Part shown: in pieces, positions 8,874 through 16,551 of the stretch
Numbering within the stretch: the stretch's first letter is position 1
Layout of the letters: each line of letters starts with the position of its first letter
From: Mucilaginibacter empetricola
GTDB taxonomy: Bacteria; Bacteroidota; Bacteroidia; Sphingobacteriales; Sphingobacteriaceae
Assembly: GCF_024808665.1 (NCBI RefSeq)
Contig: NZ_JANUBZ010000001.1
Location: 744,001-808,000 of the forward strand
Reading direction: 5' to 3'
Length of the DNA stretch: 64,000 bases
The notes under the pieces: generated by a model
What the model was told of the DNA's origin: nothing
The model's input: the letters and a program-made list of their open reading frames with translations, nothing else
Databases searched by the model: none
Translations under genes and position numbers: made by a program

Positions 8874-9318
8874 CTACCTGATAAGAGAAATAAAAGAGAA
8901 CGACCTGGACGAGTTGATGTTGCTGATTGAAGAGCACACAGCATTTGAACAAGCCTACTATAGCAGCGAGGGAAAAAAAGAACGATTGCAAAAAGAGCTG
9001 TTTAGGGAGGATAGCCAGCTAAAGTGCTGGGTGATTGAAATTGACGATATAGTAAATGGCTTTTGCAGTTTTACCTATGATTATTCAACCTGGGATGCGG
9101 CATTTTTTATTTATATGGATTGCTTGTATATCCGCTCTTCTTTTCGCGGTACGGGTATAGGTTCTGTAATTCTGGGTAAACTAAAAGCCCTGGCCGCCGA
9201 AAAACAGTGTGTAAATGTGCAATGGCAAACCCCCGAATTCAACGCACCGGCAATTGCCTTTTATAAAAAGAATGGCGCTTTGTCAAAAGATAAAGTACGG
9301 TTTACGCTGCCTGTTTAA
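8866..9318 (+). CDS. GNAT family N-acetyltransferase
   Basis: 150 residues with the GNAT fold signatures: CLYIRSSFRGTGIGSVILGK carries the acetyl-CoA pyrophosphate-binding R-x-x-G-x-G/A motif at about residues 91-106, and WQTPEFNAPAIAFYKKNGA is the usual C-terminal strand/helix. The start overlaps the end of the LysR-type gene by 8 bp, so the two are translated from one message. The acceptor substrate is unknown; small single-domain GNATs of this kind acetylate amines of metabolites, antibiotics or protein termini. Confidence 0.88.
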   Translation: MSNYLIREIKENDLDELMLLIEEHTAFEQAYYSSEGKKERLQKELFREDSQLKCWVIEIDDIVNGFCSFTYDYSTWDAAFFIYMDCLYIRSSFRGTGIGSVILGKLKALAAEKQCVNVQWQTPEFNAPAIAFYKKNGALSKDKVRFTLPV

Positions 9319-9353
9319 AAACTAAGTTTTGGGGTGATGGGCTGAAATAAAAA

Positions 9354-9380
9354 GGCCTTTAAGTAATATACTTAAAGGCC
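9354..9380. terminator. Bidirectional terminator, perfect palindrome
   Basis: GGCCTTTAAGTA-ATA-TACTTAAAGGCC: a 12-bp perfect stem and 3-nt loop between the convergent GNAT and secreted-protein genes. The flanks are A/T-rich on both sides. Confidence 0.75.
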
Positions 9381-9402
9381 AAATAATTAATGTCTTTAAA
9401 TC

Positions 9403-9849
9403 TTAATACCTGTCGCGGTGATCACGGTGATCGCCGTCCTCGTGCCAGTGGTTACGATAGTGCTCATCACGGCTGTCGCGGATAATTACCTGATCGTGAC
9501 GGCCTCTGTAATTGGCGTAACGGGCTCTTATGGCATCGTGACGTTCCCATGGATTATGCTCATTTACTACCACTTTATAGGTATGGTACCTGTCAAAATG
9601 GTAACGTGGCGGCAATGCTCCGGCATGTACCCAAACATTGTTTTCAAAATAAACATATTGATGACGTGGAACATCGTAATAAGCATCAATATCAGGCATG
9701 TAATAGTATTCGGCATGGTCGTAGCCAACAGGACCCCATTCTGGCTGGGCGCCTATATTAAGGCCTAAATCAATACGGACCTGGGCATCGGCAACTTTAA
9801 CGGTTAAGCTTCCAAATATGATGGCTGCTGCAAAAAATAACTTTTTCAT
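9403..9849 (-). CDS. Secreted Tyr/His-rich protein of unknown function
   Basis: 148 residues with a clear signal peptide (MKKLFFAAAIIFGSLTVKVA, cleavage near DA/QV). The mature part has many aromatic residues (HAEYYYMPDIDAYYDV, HQYVYFENNVW) and a His/Asp/Arg-rich tail (about 115-148) that could bind metal. Similar small periplasmic proteins with a YYYxPDIxAYYDV core are common in Bacteroidota; no biochemical role is established that I know of. Single gene, terminated by the palindrome at 9354-9380. Confidence 0.8.
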   Translation of the reverse strand: MKKLFFAAAIIFGSLTVKVADAQVRIDLGLNIGAQPEWGPVGYDHAEYYYMPDIDAYYDVPRHQYVYFENNVWVHAGALPPRYHFDRYHTYKVVVNEHNPWERHDAIRARYANYRGRHDQVIIRDSRDEHYRNHWHEDGDHRDHRDRY

Positions 9850-9948
9850 AAACTATAATGTGTTTGTTATATGGACAAACATATTATAAAATAGTTTAAT
9901 ATATTTTTTTACGAAGGCGAATATTCTGATTCGCAGGTAAAAAAAATG

Positions 9949-11697
9949 TTACTGATCGTCCTTATCCTGATCGGTATTGGCTTTTTTAGATGCCATGGCA
10001 AACAAAGGTTTTCCAATTACTTTATAAGAGCCTTCGCCCTTCAAAATAGACGCAACCTGTTCTTTATCCTGCATCACCTTTACGGCCTGGGCCAGTTCTT
10101 TGTCGTACTTAAAGTTGGTTTCGTAGCGCCCCTTTTCGTAAAAATAGCGTGAGGCAATTTCATTTTCCAGCACCTGTTTTATTTCGTCCTTATGTAATTG
10201 CAGGTCATTCTTTTTGGTAGCCATCATTTTAGCTTCCAGCGCAGCATACTCACCTTTAATCTCGTCGAACTGTTTTTCTTTAGTGGCTTCGGTTTTCAAA
10301 TTAGCCAGTACTTTTTCCGAGCTGGTGGTATAGCTGTAGTTTTTATCGCCCAAAAACTTCACAAAATCGGCATAGTCAGCGTCCGACAAAGAGAAGCTTT
10401 TAATATCGCTCAACATTGGGTGCTGCTCGCGATAGCGGGTGGCATAGTCAAAAATTAATAATTTACCAACCAGTGTTTGGGTAACGTTGGCAAAGCGATC
10501 CTGCTTAACAAAAATATCGGGATAAATACCGCTGCCATCATAAACAGAGCGGCCATCTTTTGTTTTAAACTCATGGATCAGCGAGTCGGCAACTTTTACT
10601 ACGCTACCATCATCTTTACGATGGGTGTAATCAATTTCCTGTATACAACGTCCCGAAGGAATGTAGTATTTAGCAATGGTTATTTTTACCAGACTGTTAT
10701 ATGGCAAACTAAATGTTTGCTGTACCAGCCCCTTGCCATAGCTGCGCTGTCCGATAACAATGGCCCGGTCCAAATCCTGTAAGGAACCCGCAACAATTTC
10801 TGAAGCTGAGGCCGAGTGACTATTTACCAGTACAACTAAAGGTAAATTTGGTTCAAGCGGCGTGGTCATGGTGTTATAGGTAGCATTTTTTTCGGCAATT
10901 TTGCCTCTTTGCGATACAACCTCAACATCCTTAGCAACAAACAGGTTCACTATTTTAACAGCTTCCTGCAGTATACCACCTCCGTTTGAGCGAAGATCGA
11001 GGATGATGCCATTGGGATTATTCTTTTTTAATGAAGTGAGCGCGGTGGTAACTTCTTCGGCAGAGTTTTCTAAAAACTTATCCAGTTTGATATACCCCAT
11101 GTTGCCATCAACCATGCCGTAGTATGATACGTTGGGCTGTTTAATTTCATCGCGAACAAGGGTTTTTTCAAACGCCGGGTTGTCGCCACGTTTTACGAGC
11201 AGTTTGATGGATGCACCTTTTGAGCCTTTTAACAAAAGCCCAACCTGGTCGTTATCTTTTCCTTCCAGCAAAACATCATTTATTTTTACCAGCTGATCGC
11301 CAGGGCGGATATCAGCTTTTTGAGCAGGGAAACCGGCAAAAACATCCGAAACAAACACTTTACCATTGCGGGCAAAAATACCGGCGCCAATGCCGCCGTA
11401 TTGTGTGCTTACATAGTGTAGCTTATAATCTTCAATTTCCGATTCGGGGACAAACTCGGTGTAAGGATCAAGGCCATCAAGCATGGCATCAACACCGGTT
11501 TTTATCATTTTGGCCGAGTTGATATCATCAACATAGTTAATGTTCACTTCTTTGTAAACCGATGCAAAAACATCAAGGTTTTTAGTGATCTGAAAAAGAT
11601 CATCCTTAAAGCCCCAGGTTGTTAAAGCAAGTGCAGCTACGCCTGCAAAAAAAACCGTCTTTTTATATTTATTAAATACCACGTTGCCCTTGTTCAT
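9949..11697 (-). CDS. C-terminal processing protease, S41 family (CtpA/Prc-like)
   Basis: 582 residues with an N-terminal membrane anchor or uncleaved signal (about 14-29). A PDZ domain at about 90-170 (GGIGAGIFARNGKVFVSDVF, RPGDQLVKINDV) is followed by the peptidase core. NSHSASASEIVAGSLQD at about 290-300 holds the catalytic Ser and SYGKGLVQ near 319 the catalytic Lys. DLRSNGGGILQEAV is the S41 signature strand. The C-terminal 200 residues form a helical tail as in Bacteroidota CtpA proteins. It acts in the periplasm, trimming C-termini of envelope proteins. Monocistronic; the next gene upstream (CsbD-like) is 64 bp away on the same strand. Confidence 0.93.
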   Translation of the reverse strand: MNKGNVVFNKYKKTVFFAGVAALALTTWGFKDDLFQITKNLDVFASVYKEVNINYVDDINSAKMIKTGVDAMLDGLDPYTEFVPESEIEDYKLHYVSTQYGGIGAGIFARNGKVFVSDVFAGFPAQKADIRPGDQLVKINDVLLEGKDNDQVGLLLKGSKGASIKLLVKRGDNPAFEKTLVRDEIKQPNVSYYGMVDGNMGYIKLDKFLENSAEEVTTALTSLKKNNPNGIILDLRSNGGGILQEAVKIVNLFVAKDVEVVSQRGKIAEKNATYNTMTTPLEPNLPLVVLVNSHSASASEIVAGSLQDLDRAIVIGQRSYGKGLVQQTFSLPYNSLVKITIAKYYIPSGRCIQEIDYTHRKDDGSVVKVADSLIHEFKTKDGRSVYDGSGIYPDIFVKQDRFANVTQTLVGKLLIFDYATRYREQHPMLSDIKSFSLSDADYADFVKFLGDKNYSYTTSSEKVLANLKTEATKEKQFDEIKGEYAALEAKMMATKKNDLQLHKDEIKQVLENEIASRYFYEKGRYETNFKYDKELAQAVKVMQDKEQVASILKGEGSYKVIGKPLFAMASKKANTDQDKDDQ

Positions 11698-11761
11698 CCT
11701 TAAACTCCTTAAAAATATAAATCTACAAAAAGTGTTTTAACTTTTTTGCGCCCGGGCTGAT

Positions 11762-11977
11762 TTACAGCCGGTTATTGTCAATATTTACTAACGCCTTTTT
11801 AAGGGTAAATAGTACATAGTTCCTGTCGCGTTTAACCAGTTCCATCAATTTGGTAATCAGGCTATCTTCATTGCCCTCTGCATATTGTAACTGCTCATCG
11901 GTTAAATGGTTGTATTTACGCTGTATTTTAATTTTTACACGTTCCCAATCTTTATTTGAAATGCTGATCTCGGCCAT
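11762..11977 (-). CDS. Small CsbD-like stress protein
   Basis: 71 residues. The pattern W-x2-VK-x-KIQRKYNHLTDEQLQYAEGNED-x-LI-x-KLMEL matches the CsbD family core (W..IKGK.KEKWG.LTDDDL...GK.DEL.G.LQ). CsbD proteins are general-stress-induced in Bacillus but their molecular role is unknown. The last 20 residues diverge from the family. It lies 64 bp upstream of the S41 protease gene on the same strand and may be co-transcribed with it. Confidence 0.72.
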   Translation of the reverse strand: MAEISISNKDWERVKIKIQRKYNHLTDEQLQYAEGNEDSLITKLMELVKRDRNYVLFTLKKALVNIDNNRL

Positions 11978-12176
11978 ATTAAATTATTTTCAACAAAAAT
12001 ATAAAAATACAAGTTGCCTGCACCTAAAATTTTGGCAAGGCTATTGTTATTGTACTGTAATTATTTAAAGTAGGCATTTATTTGCAGGCTTGGCTACAAA
12101 AATGAAGCAATTTTTATGCGGATTTAAACTTAGGCACAAATAAAAAGTCTACCTCAAACTAAAAAACATCTTTATT

Positions 12177-12752
12177 ATGAAAAAGTATTTATTGTGTGCC
12201 GCCCTGTTAATAGTGGCCAGCATCAGCGCTAAGGCACAATTTTCGCTCGGTATTAAGGGTGGTGTTAATTTTTCGGATATTAATACCAATAACCTCAACA
12301 GTTCAACCGTTGCCGGCTACCAGGCTGGCTTATTTGCCCGCATTGGCGGCCCTATTTATTTGCAGCCCGAAGTTTATGTGAGCAGCACAGGCGGCAAATT
12401 CGAATCGAACGATGATTCATACAGCGGCCATGTACGGTTTACTAATTTAAATGTACCCTTGCTGCTTGGCGCCCGCTTTGGCCCCAATAGTTTAAATTTC
12501 AGAGTGATGGCCGGCCCTGTGTATGTATCTAATTTAAGTACCAGCGAAAGCCTGTCGCAAAACTTTAACAATGCCTATAATGATTTTGGTCATTATAAAA
12601 ACAGCACGCTTGGCTACCAGGCCGGTTTTGGTGTAGATATTGGCGCCATCACCGCCGATTTACGCTACCAGGGCAATTTCAGTGATATTGACCAAAGTTA
12701 TGGTCAGCGTCAAAACATCTGGGCCTTAAGTGTCGGTTTTAAAATACTTTAA
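12177..12752 (+). CDS. PorT-like outer-membrane beta-barrel protein
   Basis: 191 residues. The signal peptide MKKYLLCAALLIVASISAKA precedes Q21. The mature protein opens with FSLGIKGGVNFSDINT, the usual first strand of the Bacteroidota outer-membrane beta-barrel (OMP_b-brl_2/PorT-like) family. It continues with alternating-residue strands of 8-10 amino acids and ends with a hydrophobic residue (LSVGFKIL), as expected for BAM recognition. The predicted 8-strand barrel is structural or transport-related with no known specificity. Single gene, followed by a strong terminator. Confidence 0.87.
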   Translation: MKKYLLCAALLIVASISAKAQFSLGIKGGVNFSDINTNNLNSSTVAGYQAGLFARIGGPIYLQPEVYVSSTGGKFESNDDSYSGHVRFTNLNVPLLLGARFGPNSLNFRVMAGPVYVSNLSTSESLSQNFNNAYNDFGHYKNSTLGYQAGFGVDIGAITADLRYQGNFSDIDQSYGQRQNIWALSVGFKIL

Positions 12753-12783
12753 GGCCGGAGAAAATTAACAGAAAGATTTATAA

Positions 12784-12816
12784 AACCCCGCTGGCTTACC
12801 GGCGGGGTTTTCTTTT
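12784..12816 (+). terminator. Rho-independent terminator
   Basis: AACCCCGC and GCGGGGTT form an 8-bp stem around a 10-nt loop, followed by TTCTTTTTT. It ends transcription of the outer-membrane protein gene; the convergent gene begins immediately beyond it. Confidence 0.85.
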
Positions 12817-13275
12817 TTACTCAGGCAGCAGCCCAAATTGTATTAAATGATGGGTAAAATGTTTGTTATGCCATATTTGCCATTCGTTGTAATCCATTGG
12901 CCCAAAACCGCCGTGTATGGCTATGGCGCCTGGTGCATTAAAATATTGGTCAAACACATACAATTCGCGCATGAGCTGACCAATGGCGGCCTGTAGGCTA
13001 TCATATTCATAATGATCTGGCATGGGGCCTAATACCACGTTTTTCGGCATGCGCCTGTCGGTATAAATACCTTTGGCTTTTGATATCGCAGCTTCATCAG
13101 CTGATCTTTCGCAGGCACCTGTTTTTTTGCCGTTAGTGTATTGAACCTGGTCTATTAAATGCTCAACCATTTGTTGCGGCGTCATTCGGCCCCATAACGG
13201 TTTTGCATCAGGGCTAAGCGAATACAATAGCTCTTTGAGCAATGCCCTGTTGTTGATGTCGAAAAACTGATTCAT
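12817..13275 (-). CDS. DinB/YfiT-like protein (DUF1569-type)
   Basis: 152 residues, helical. LWGRMTPQQMVEHLIDQVQY at about 28-47 and WQIWHNKHFTHHLIQFGLL near the C-terminus carry the spaced histidines of the DinB-like four-helix bundle, which usually bind one metal ion. Related short proteins occur alone or as extra domains in Bacteroidota aromatic-degradation proteins. The function is unproven. It ends against the terminator at 12784-12816 and lies 6 bp downstream of the HxlR regulator gene on the same strand, so the two form one transcription unit. Confidence 0.65.
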   Translation of the reverse strand: MNQFFDINNRALLKELLYSLSPDAKPLWGRMTPQQMVEHLIDQVQYTNGKKTGACERSADEAAISKAKGIYTDRRMPKNVVLGPMPDHYEYDSLQAAIGQLMRELYVFDQYFNAPGAIAIHGGFGPMDYNEWQIWHNKHFTHHLIQFGLLPE

Positions 13276-13281
13276 GATTAA

Positions 13282-13665
13282 TTAAACAGCGGTTAATTTA
13301 CGCATACCGGCCACTATTCTTTCGCGATGCTGCATTCCCCAGTTTTTCAGCTCATCAACCACTTTATGTAACGACTGGCTATATGGCGTAAGCTCATAAC
13401 TGATGATGACGGGTGTTGAAGGAATAACTCTTCGCACCACCAGTTCATTCTGTTCCAGTTCGCGTAGTTCTTTGGCCAAAATTTTGGGTGTGATACCATC
13501 CAGCGCACGCTGAATATCGTTGAAACGCTGCGGTCCGGCAGCTAGCGCAACAATAAGGGGTAATTTCCATTTGCCGCTCACCATATACAAGGCATCTTTT
13601 ACCGCCATAATGCTAGCCGAACACACCTCGGGCGAATGGTGTTCTTTGTTGAAATGATTTTCCAT
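13282..13665 (-). CDS. HxlR family transcriptional regulator
   Basis: 127 residues, mostly the winged HTH of the HxlR/YodB group. VCSASIMAVKDALYMVSGKW gives the N-terminal Cys (redox-sensing in some homologues) and the start of the DNA-binding domain. GPQRFNDIQRALDGITPKIL and ELEQNELVVRRV are canonical. It is divergent from the DoxX-like membrane gene. A perfect 18-bp palindrome and a second AGTACTAT copy between them are the likely binding sites, a frequent HxlR-DoxX arrangement. The downstream DinB-like gene is probably co-expressed. Confidence 0.9.
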   Translation of the reverse strand: MENHFNKEHHSPEVCSASIMAVKDALYMVSGKWKLPLIVALAAGPQRFNDIQRALDGITPKILAKELRELEQNELVVRRVIPSTPVIISYELTPYSQSLHKVVDELKNWGMQHRERIVAGMRKLTAV

Positions 13666-13682
13666 AAAGGGTAAGTATCTCC

Positions 13683-13714
13683 AAGGATAGTACTATCCTT
13701 TAGGAAAGTACTAT
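13683..13714. promoter_or_regulatory. Probable HxlR operator pair
   Basis: AAGGATAGT|ACTATCCTT (13683-13700) is a perfect 18-bp palindrome. Its core AGTACTAT recurs exactly 18 bp on (13707-13714). The pair lies 18 bp upstream of the HxlR start codon and just upstream of the -7 box of the divergent DoxX-like gene. Confidence 0.7.
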
Positions 13715-13735
13715 GCTTTTGATAGTAAAGGTAGA

Positions 13736-13743
13736 TAGATTTG
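13736..13743 (+). promoter_or_regulatory. -7 promoter box TAGATTTG
   Basis: TAnnTTTG match 18 bp before the DoxX-like ATG at 13762. The HxlR operator half-sites overlap where the -33 element would be, which fits repression. Confidence 0.55.
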
Positions 13744-13761
13744 TGCAAACATTAAAACAAA

Positions 13762-14145
13762 ATGAAAGCAACAAGAATAACTTACTGGATAACTACCGTT
13801 ATTATAGCCGTAATGATGGTTTACTCTTTTTATGCCTACTTAACGCAAGCAGCCATCATACAAGCATTTCAGCATTTGGGCTTCCCAAGCTATTTCAGGG
13901 TTGAGCTGGCTGTTGCCAAACTGATAGGTGCCATACTATTGCTACAGCCTTTTAGCAAACTGGCAAAAGAATGGGCCTACGCGGGTTTCACTATTACCTT
14001 TGTTTCGGCAGTTATTGCCCACGTTTCTTCCGGCGATCCGGCGGGCGTGTTTATGGCGCCGGTTATCTTTTTGGTGATTTTAGGGTTGTCTTATTTTACT
14101 TATAGGAAAAGCCTCACCCAACCCTCTCCTTTGGAGAGGGCTTAA
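13762..14145 (+). CDS. DoxX-like membrane protein with repeat-derived C-terminus
   Basis: 127 residues with four predicted membrane helices (about 7-26, 46-64, 70-88, 94-112). YWITTVIIAVMMVYSFYAYL, HLGFPSYFRVELAVAKLIGA and WAYAGFTITFVSAVIAH follow the DoxX/DoxD-like pattern. Members act in small-molecule or redox stress handling. Divergence from an HxlR regulator suggests control by that protein. The final ten or so residues (SLTQPSPLERA) are read straight from the interspersed palindromic repeat beginning at 14111, so the native C-terminus has been replaced or extended by the repeat. Confidence 0.85.
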   Translation: MKATRITYWITTVIIAVMMVYSFYAYLTQAAIIQAFQHLGFPSYFRVELAVAKLIGAILLLQPFSKLAKEWAYAGFTITFVSAVIAHVSSGDPAGVFMAPVIFLVILGLSYFTYRKSLTQPSPLERA

Positions 14146-14228
14146 GCTTCGCGCCTTTTTTAGAACCCTCTCCTTGCGCCGCCGCTAAAGCTAAGGCGGC
14201 ACGCGGTTGGAGAGGGCAGGGTGAGGCC
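14111..14228. repeat. Interspersed palindromic repeat R1, full copy
   Basis: Bounded by GCCTCACCC and GGGTGAGGCC. It contains CCCTCTCCTTTGGAGAGGG, a central CCTTGCGCC...GGCGGCACGCGG block and a second GGAGAGGGCAGGG. Near-identical copies lie at 27203-27362, 37912-38030 (reversed) and 50843-50967, with shorter relatives at 20126-20225 and 22445-22600. This copy overlaps the 3' end of the DoxX-like gene. Confidence 0.85.
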
Positions 14229-14287
14229 CGAGCTTTTCAACAAAACAACTTGAGCTTCACAACAAAACGCTGCCCTGTTAGCCGCTT

Positions 14288-14295
14288 TATCTTTG
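14288..14295 (+). promoter_or_regulatory. -7 promoter box TATCTTTG
   Basis: Exact match to the strong Bacteroidota -7 box, 20 bp before the SDR start codon at 14316. Confidence 0.65.
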
Positions 14296-14315
14296 TATTA
14301 TAAAAATTTATAACG

Positions 14316-15200
14316 ATGACAAAGATTTGGTTTATAACCGGCAGTTCCCGCGGATTGGGACGCAGCCTTACAGAAGCAGTTTTAGCCTCCGGCGATAAAG
14401 TTGCAGCAACAGCCCGCAACCCGGAGCAATTAAATGACCTGGTTGAAAAATATAAAGAGAACATCTACCCTATAAAATTGGATGTTACCGACTACAAGCA
14501 AGTACATAAAGTGGTTGCCGATACCATTGCTCATTTTGGTAAAATTGATGTTTTGGTAAACAATGCCGGCTTTGGTATTGTGGGCGCAACAGAAGCTTAT
14601 ACAGACGAGCAGGTTCGCAGTCAGCTGGAAACTAATTTGTATGCGCCGATAGAAATAACACGTGCCGTATTGCCTTATATGCGCAAGCAGCGTTCGGGCC
14701 ATATTTTGCAGATCAGCTCTATTGGCGGCCGTGTGGGTAATCCGGGAATTTCTATTTACCAGGCAGCTAAGTTTGGTCTGGGTGGCTTCAGCGAAGCTTT
14801 GGCAAAAGAAGTTGCTCCGTTGGGTATACTGGTAACTTGTGTTGAGCCCGGCGGTTTCCGTACCGATTGGGCCGGCGATTCGATGTCTTATGCCCCGCAG
14901 GTAGAAGGCTACGAAACTACGGTAGACAAAAGAACCGAAATGTTCAAAAGCAAACAATTTGTGCCCATGGGCGATCCGGATAAGGCAGCAAAAGTAATGG
15001 TTGAACTGGCCAAAAACCCCCAGCCACCGGTTCACCTGGTATTGGGAAGCGAAGCTATCGGTATGTTAAAAAATGCCAATGCCAGTAGGGGCGAGGAAAT
15101 GGAAAAATGGCTGCCGGTAAGTATCTCTACCGATCATGACGAGGCTGAAAATTTTCTGGAAACAGCAATGGGTAAATCATTTTTCGTGCCCAAAAAATAA
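14316..15200 (+). CDS. SDR family oxidoreductase
   Basis: 294 residues, classical short-chain dehydrogenase. TGSSRGLGRSL at about 8-18 is the Gly-rich NAD(P) site, and RN at 32-33 suggests NADP preference. NNAGFG is at about 82-87. The catalytic triad is ISS (Ser) near 133, then YQAAKFG (Tyr and Lys). The length and C-terminal QPPVHLVLGSEAIGML resemble the group of bacterial SDRs acting on short-chain or aromatic carbonyls; the substrate is unknown. It has its own promoter box and terminator, so it is monocistronic. Confidence 0.92.
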   Translation: MTKIWFITGSSRGLGRSLTEAVLASGDKVAATARNPEQLNDLVEKYKENIYPIKLDVTDYKQVHKVVADTIAHFGKIDVLVNNAGFGIVGATEAYTDEQVRSQLETNLYAPIEITRAVLPYMRKQRSGHILQISSIGGRVGNPGISIYQAAKFGLGGFSEALAKEVAPLGILVTCVEPGGFRTDWAGDSMSYAPQVEGYETTVDKRTEMFKSKQFVPMGDPDKAAKVMVELAKNPQPPVHLVLGSEAIGMLKNANASRGEEMEKWLPVSISTDHDEAENFLETAMGKSFFVPKK

Positions 15201-15207
15201 GGGATAA

Positions 15208-15242
15208 AATCAGGTGCCGCCGATAAACCGGCACCTGATTTG
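15208..15242 (+). terminator. Terminator hairpin after SDR gene
   Basis: AATCAGGTGCCG and CGGCACCTGATT form a perfect 12-bp stem around a 9-nt loop, 8 bp after the stop codon, followed by a short T-run. Confidence 0.75.
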
Positions 15243-15251
15243 GCATTACGG

Positions 15252-15380
15252 ATGTACCGTTAGGTACATTTCGTTGGTAGAATATTAATGCGCAGATTCA
15301 CCAAGCGTTCCTATCGGAACGCATCGTATAATTGCTTATGCATATTCTACCAACCAGATGTCCCAATGATGGGGCATTGC
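15252..15380. repeat. Multi-hairpin interspersed element R2, full copy
   Basis: A set of nested palindromes: ATGTACC-GTTA-GGTACAT (15252-15269); long-range arms GTTGGTAGAATAT (15273-15285) and ATATTCTACCAAC (15342-15354); the inner hairpin GCGTTCC-TATC-GGAACGC (15305-15322); and an imperfect GTCCC...GGGGC hairpin at the end. Related copies lie at 16296-16332 (half) and 53842-53995. It fills the gap between the SDR and AraC genes. Confidence 0.75.
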
Positions 15381-15469
15381 GTCTTTAATATGCTATTGTA
15401 ATTAAATATTTAAAAAGCAATTTCCCTGATGAAAGAAAATGGCGGCAGGAAACCGGAACCTGATTTTAT

Positions 15470-15477
15470 TATCTTTG
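15470..15477 (+). promoter_or_regulatory. -7 promoter box TATCTTTG
   Basis: Exact strong -7 box, 8 bp before the AraC-family ATG at 15486, which implies a very short or absent leader. Confidence 0.6.
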
Positions 15478-15485
15478 AGTAAATC

Positions 15486-16292
15486 ATGGCATCAACCACA
15501 ATAAATACCAGCCCTAAAATATTGTATTCCTGCTATTCCAACGTAAGCAGGGATGGCGAGCAATTTATTCCGCAGCATATTTTCGGGTTCATTGTATCGG
15601 GCAGTACAACGGTTAGTATGGATGGTAAATCGTATACCTTTAATGCCGGCGACTTTAGGTTTTTGCGCAAAAATCAACTGGCTAAGTTTGTGAAGCAACC
15701 TCCGGTGGGCGGCGAATTCAAAACGATTTCCATTACGATGGATGAGGGGACCTTGCACAACCTGAGCGAAGAGCTCAACCTAAAGGCAGATAGACCTTAC
15801 ACCGGCGAAAGTGCGCTCACATTAAAGCCCAATAATTTGTTTCGCAATTATGTCGACTCATTAGCTCCCTATATGGATGGGGAACAGGAGGTCAGCAAAA
15901 CGCTTACGTCCCTAAAAGTGAAGGAAGCAATTGTGATATTGCTGCAAACCAATCCCGAGCTAAAAAATGTGCTGTTTGATTTCAGCGAACCCGGTAAAAT
16001 TGACCTGGAAGCCTTTATGAATAAAAACTATAGGTTCAATGTTGATATTACCCGGTTTGCTTATTTAACCGGGCGCAGCCTGGCCACCTTTAAAAGGGAT
16101 TTTGCCAAAATATTTCATACCTCGCCAAACAGGTGGCTACAGTTAAAGCGGCTCCATGATGCCTATTACCTGCTCAAAGAAAAGGGCTGGAAAACATCGG
16201 ATGTGTACATGGAGGTTGGCTTTAAAGATTTTTCGCATTTTTCATATGCGTTTAAGAAGACCTATGGTGTTGCGCCATCTACCGTAGCCTGA
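15486..16292 (+). CDS. AraC family transcriptional regulator
   Basis: 268 residues. The N-terminal half is a cupin-like sensor domain (HIFGFIVSGSTTVSMDGKSY, NAGDFRFLRKNQLAKF). The C-terminal 100 residues are two HTH units: DITRFAYLTGRSLATFKRDF and WKTSDVYMEVGFKDFSHFSY ending FKKTYGVAPS, the AraC signature. Close in layout to ExsA/AraC_N-type Bacteroidota regulators that often control a neighbouring SDR; here the SDR at 14316 is the nearest candidate target. That link is inference. A half copy of repeat R2 follows its stop codon and may serve as terminator. Confidence 0.9.
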   Translation: MASTTINTSPKILYSCYSNVSRDGEQFIPQHIFGFIVSGSTTVSMDGKSYTFNAGDFRFLRKNQLAKFVKQPPVGGEFKTISITMDEGTLHNLSEELNLKADRPYTGESALTLKPNNLFRNYVDSLAPYMDGEQEVSKTLTSLKVKEAIVILLQTNPELKNVLFDFSEPGKIDLEAFMNKNYRFNVDITRFAYLTGRSLATFKRDFAKIFHTSPNRWLQLKRLHDAYYLLKEKGWKTSDVYMEVGFKDFSHFSYAFKKTYGVAPSTVA

Positions 16293-16295
16293 TTT

Positions 16296-16332
16296 TTTTT
16301 CTACCGATATTTGACCCCGATGGGGTCTTTTC
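16296..16332. repeat. Half copy of multi-hairpin element R2
   Basis: Contains TTTCTACCGATATTTG followed by the hairpin GACCCC-GAT-GGGGTC and TTTT. The TCTACCGATATTT core is the same as the one at 53968-53980 in another R2 copy. It lies 4 bp after the AraC stop codon and could terminate that transcript. Confidence 0.65.
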
Positions 16333-16370
16333 CTTGATTTTATTGGTATGCCGGCCTTCAAACACCAATA

Positions 16371-16397
16371 AAAAAGCCCCGGGCACTACTCCGGGGC
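16371..16397 (-). terminator. Rho-independent terminator for nrdJ
   Basis: On the minus strand GCCCCGG-(8 nt)-CCGGGGC is followed by TTTTT. It lies about 155 bp downstream of the nrdJ stop codon; the stretch between is AT-rich without recognisable genes. Confidence 0.75.
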
Positions 16398-16551
16398 CAA
16401 CTTACATAAACTATAAAACTGAACACAAAACGCCTTGTTTGTTTAAGTCATTGGGTCATTGGTCATTTAATCATCGCCGCTTCCACTTATCACCAATTTC
16501 CGTTTTGGCTTTGTTTATATTAATCCTTCAGCACTGTTCTTTATCATTCAC

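Noticed and set aside
9418..9768. Long plus-strand frame opposite the His/Tyr-rich secreted protein
   Set aside because: It is an antisense shadow of a His/Tyr-rich gene; the minus-strand gene has a signal peptide and terminator.
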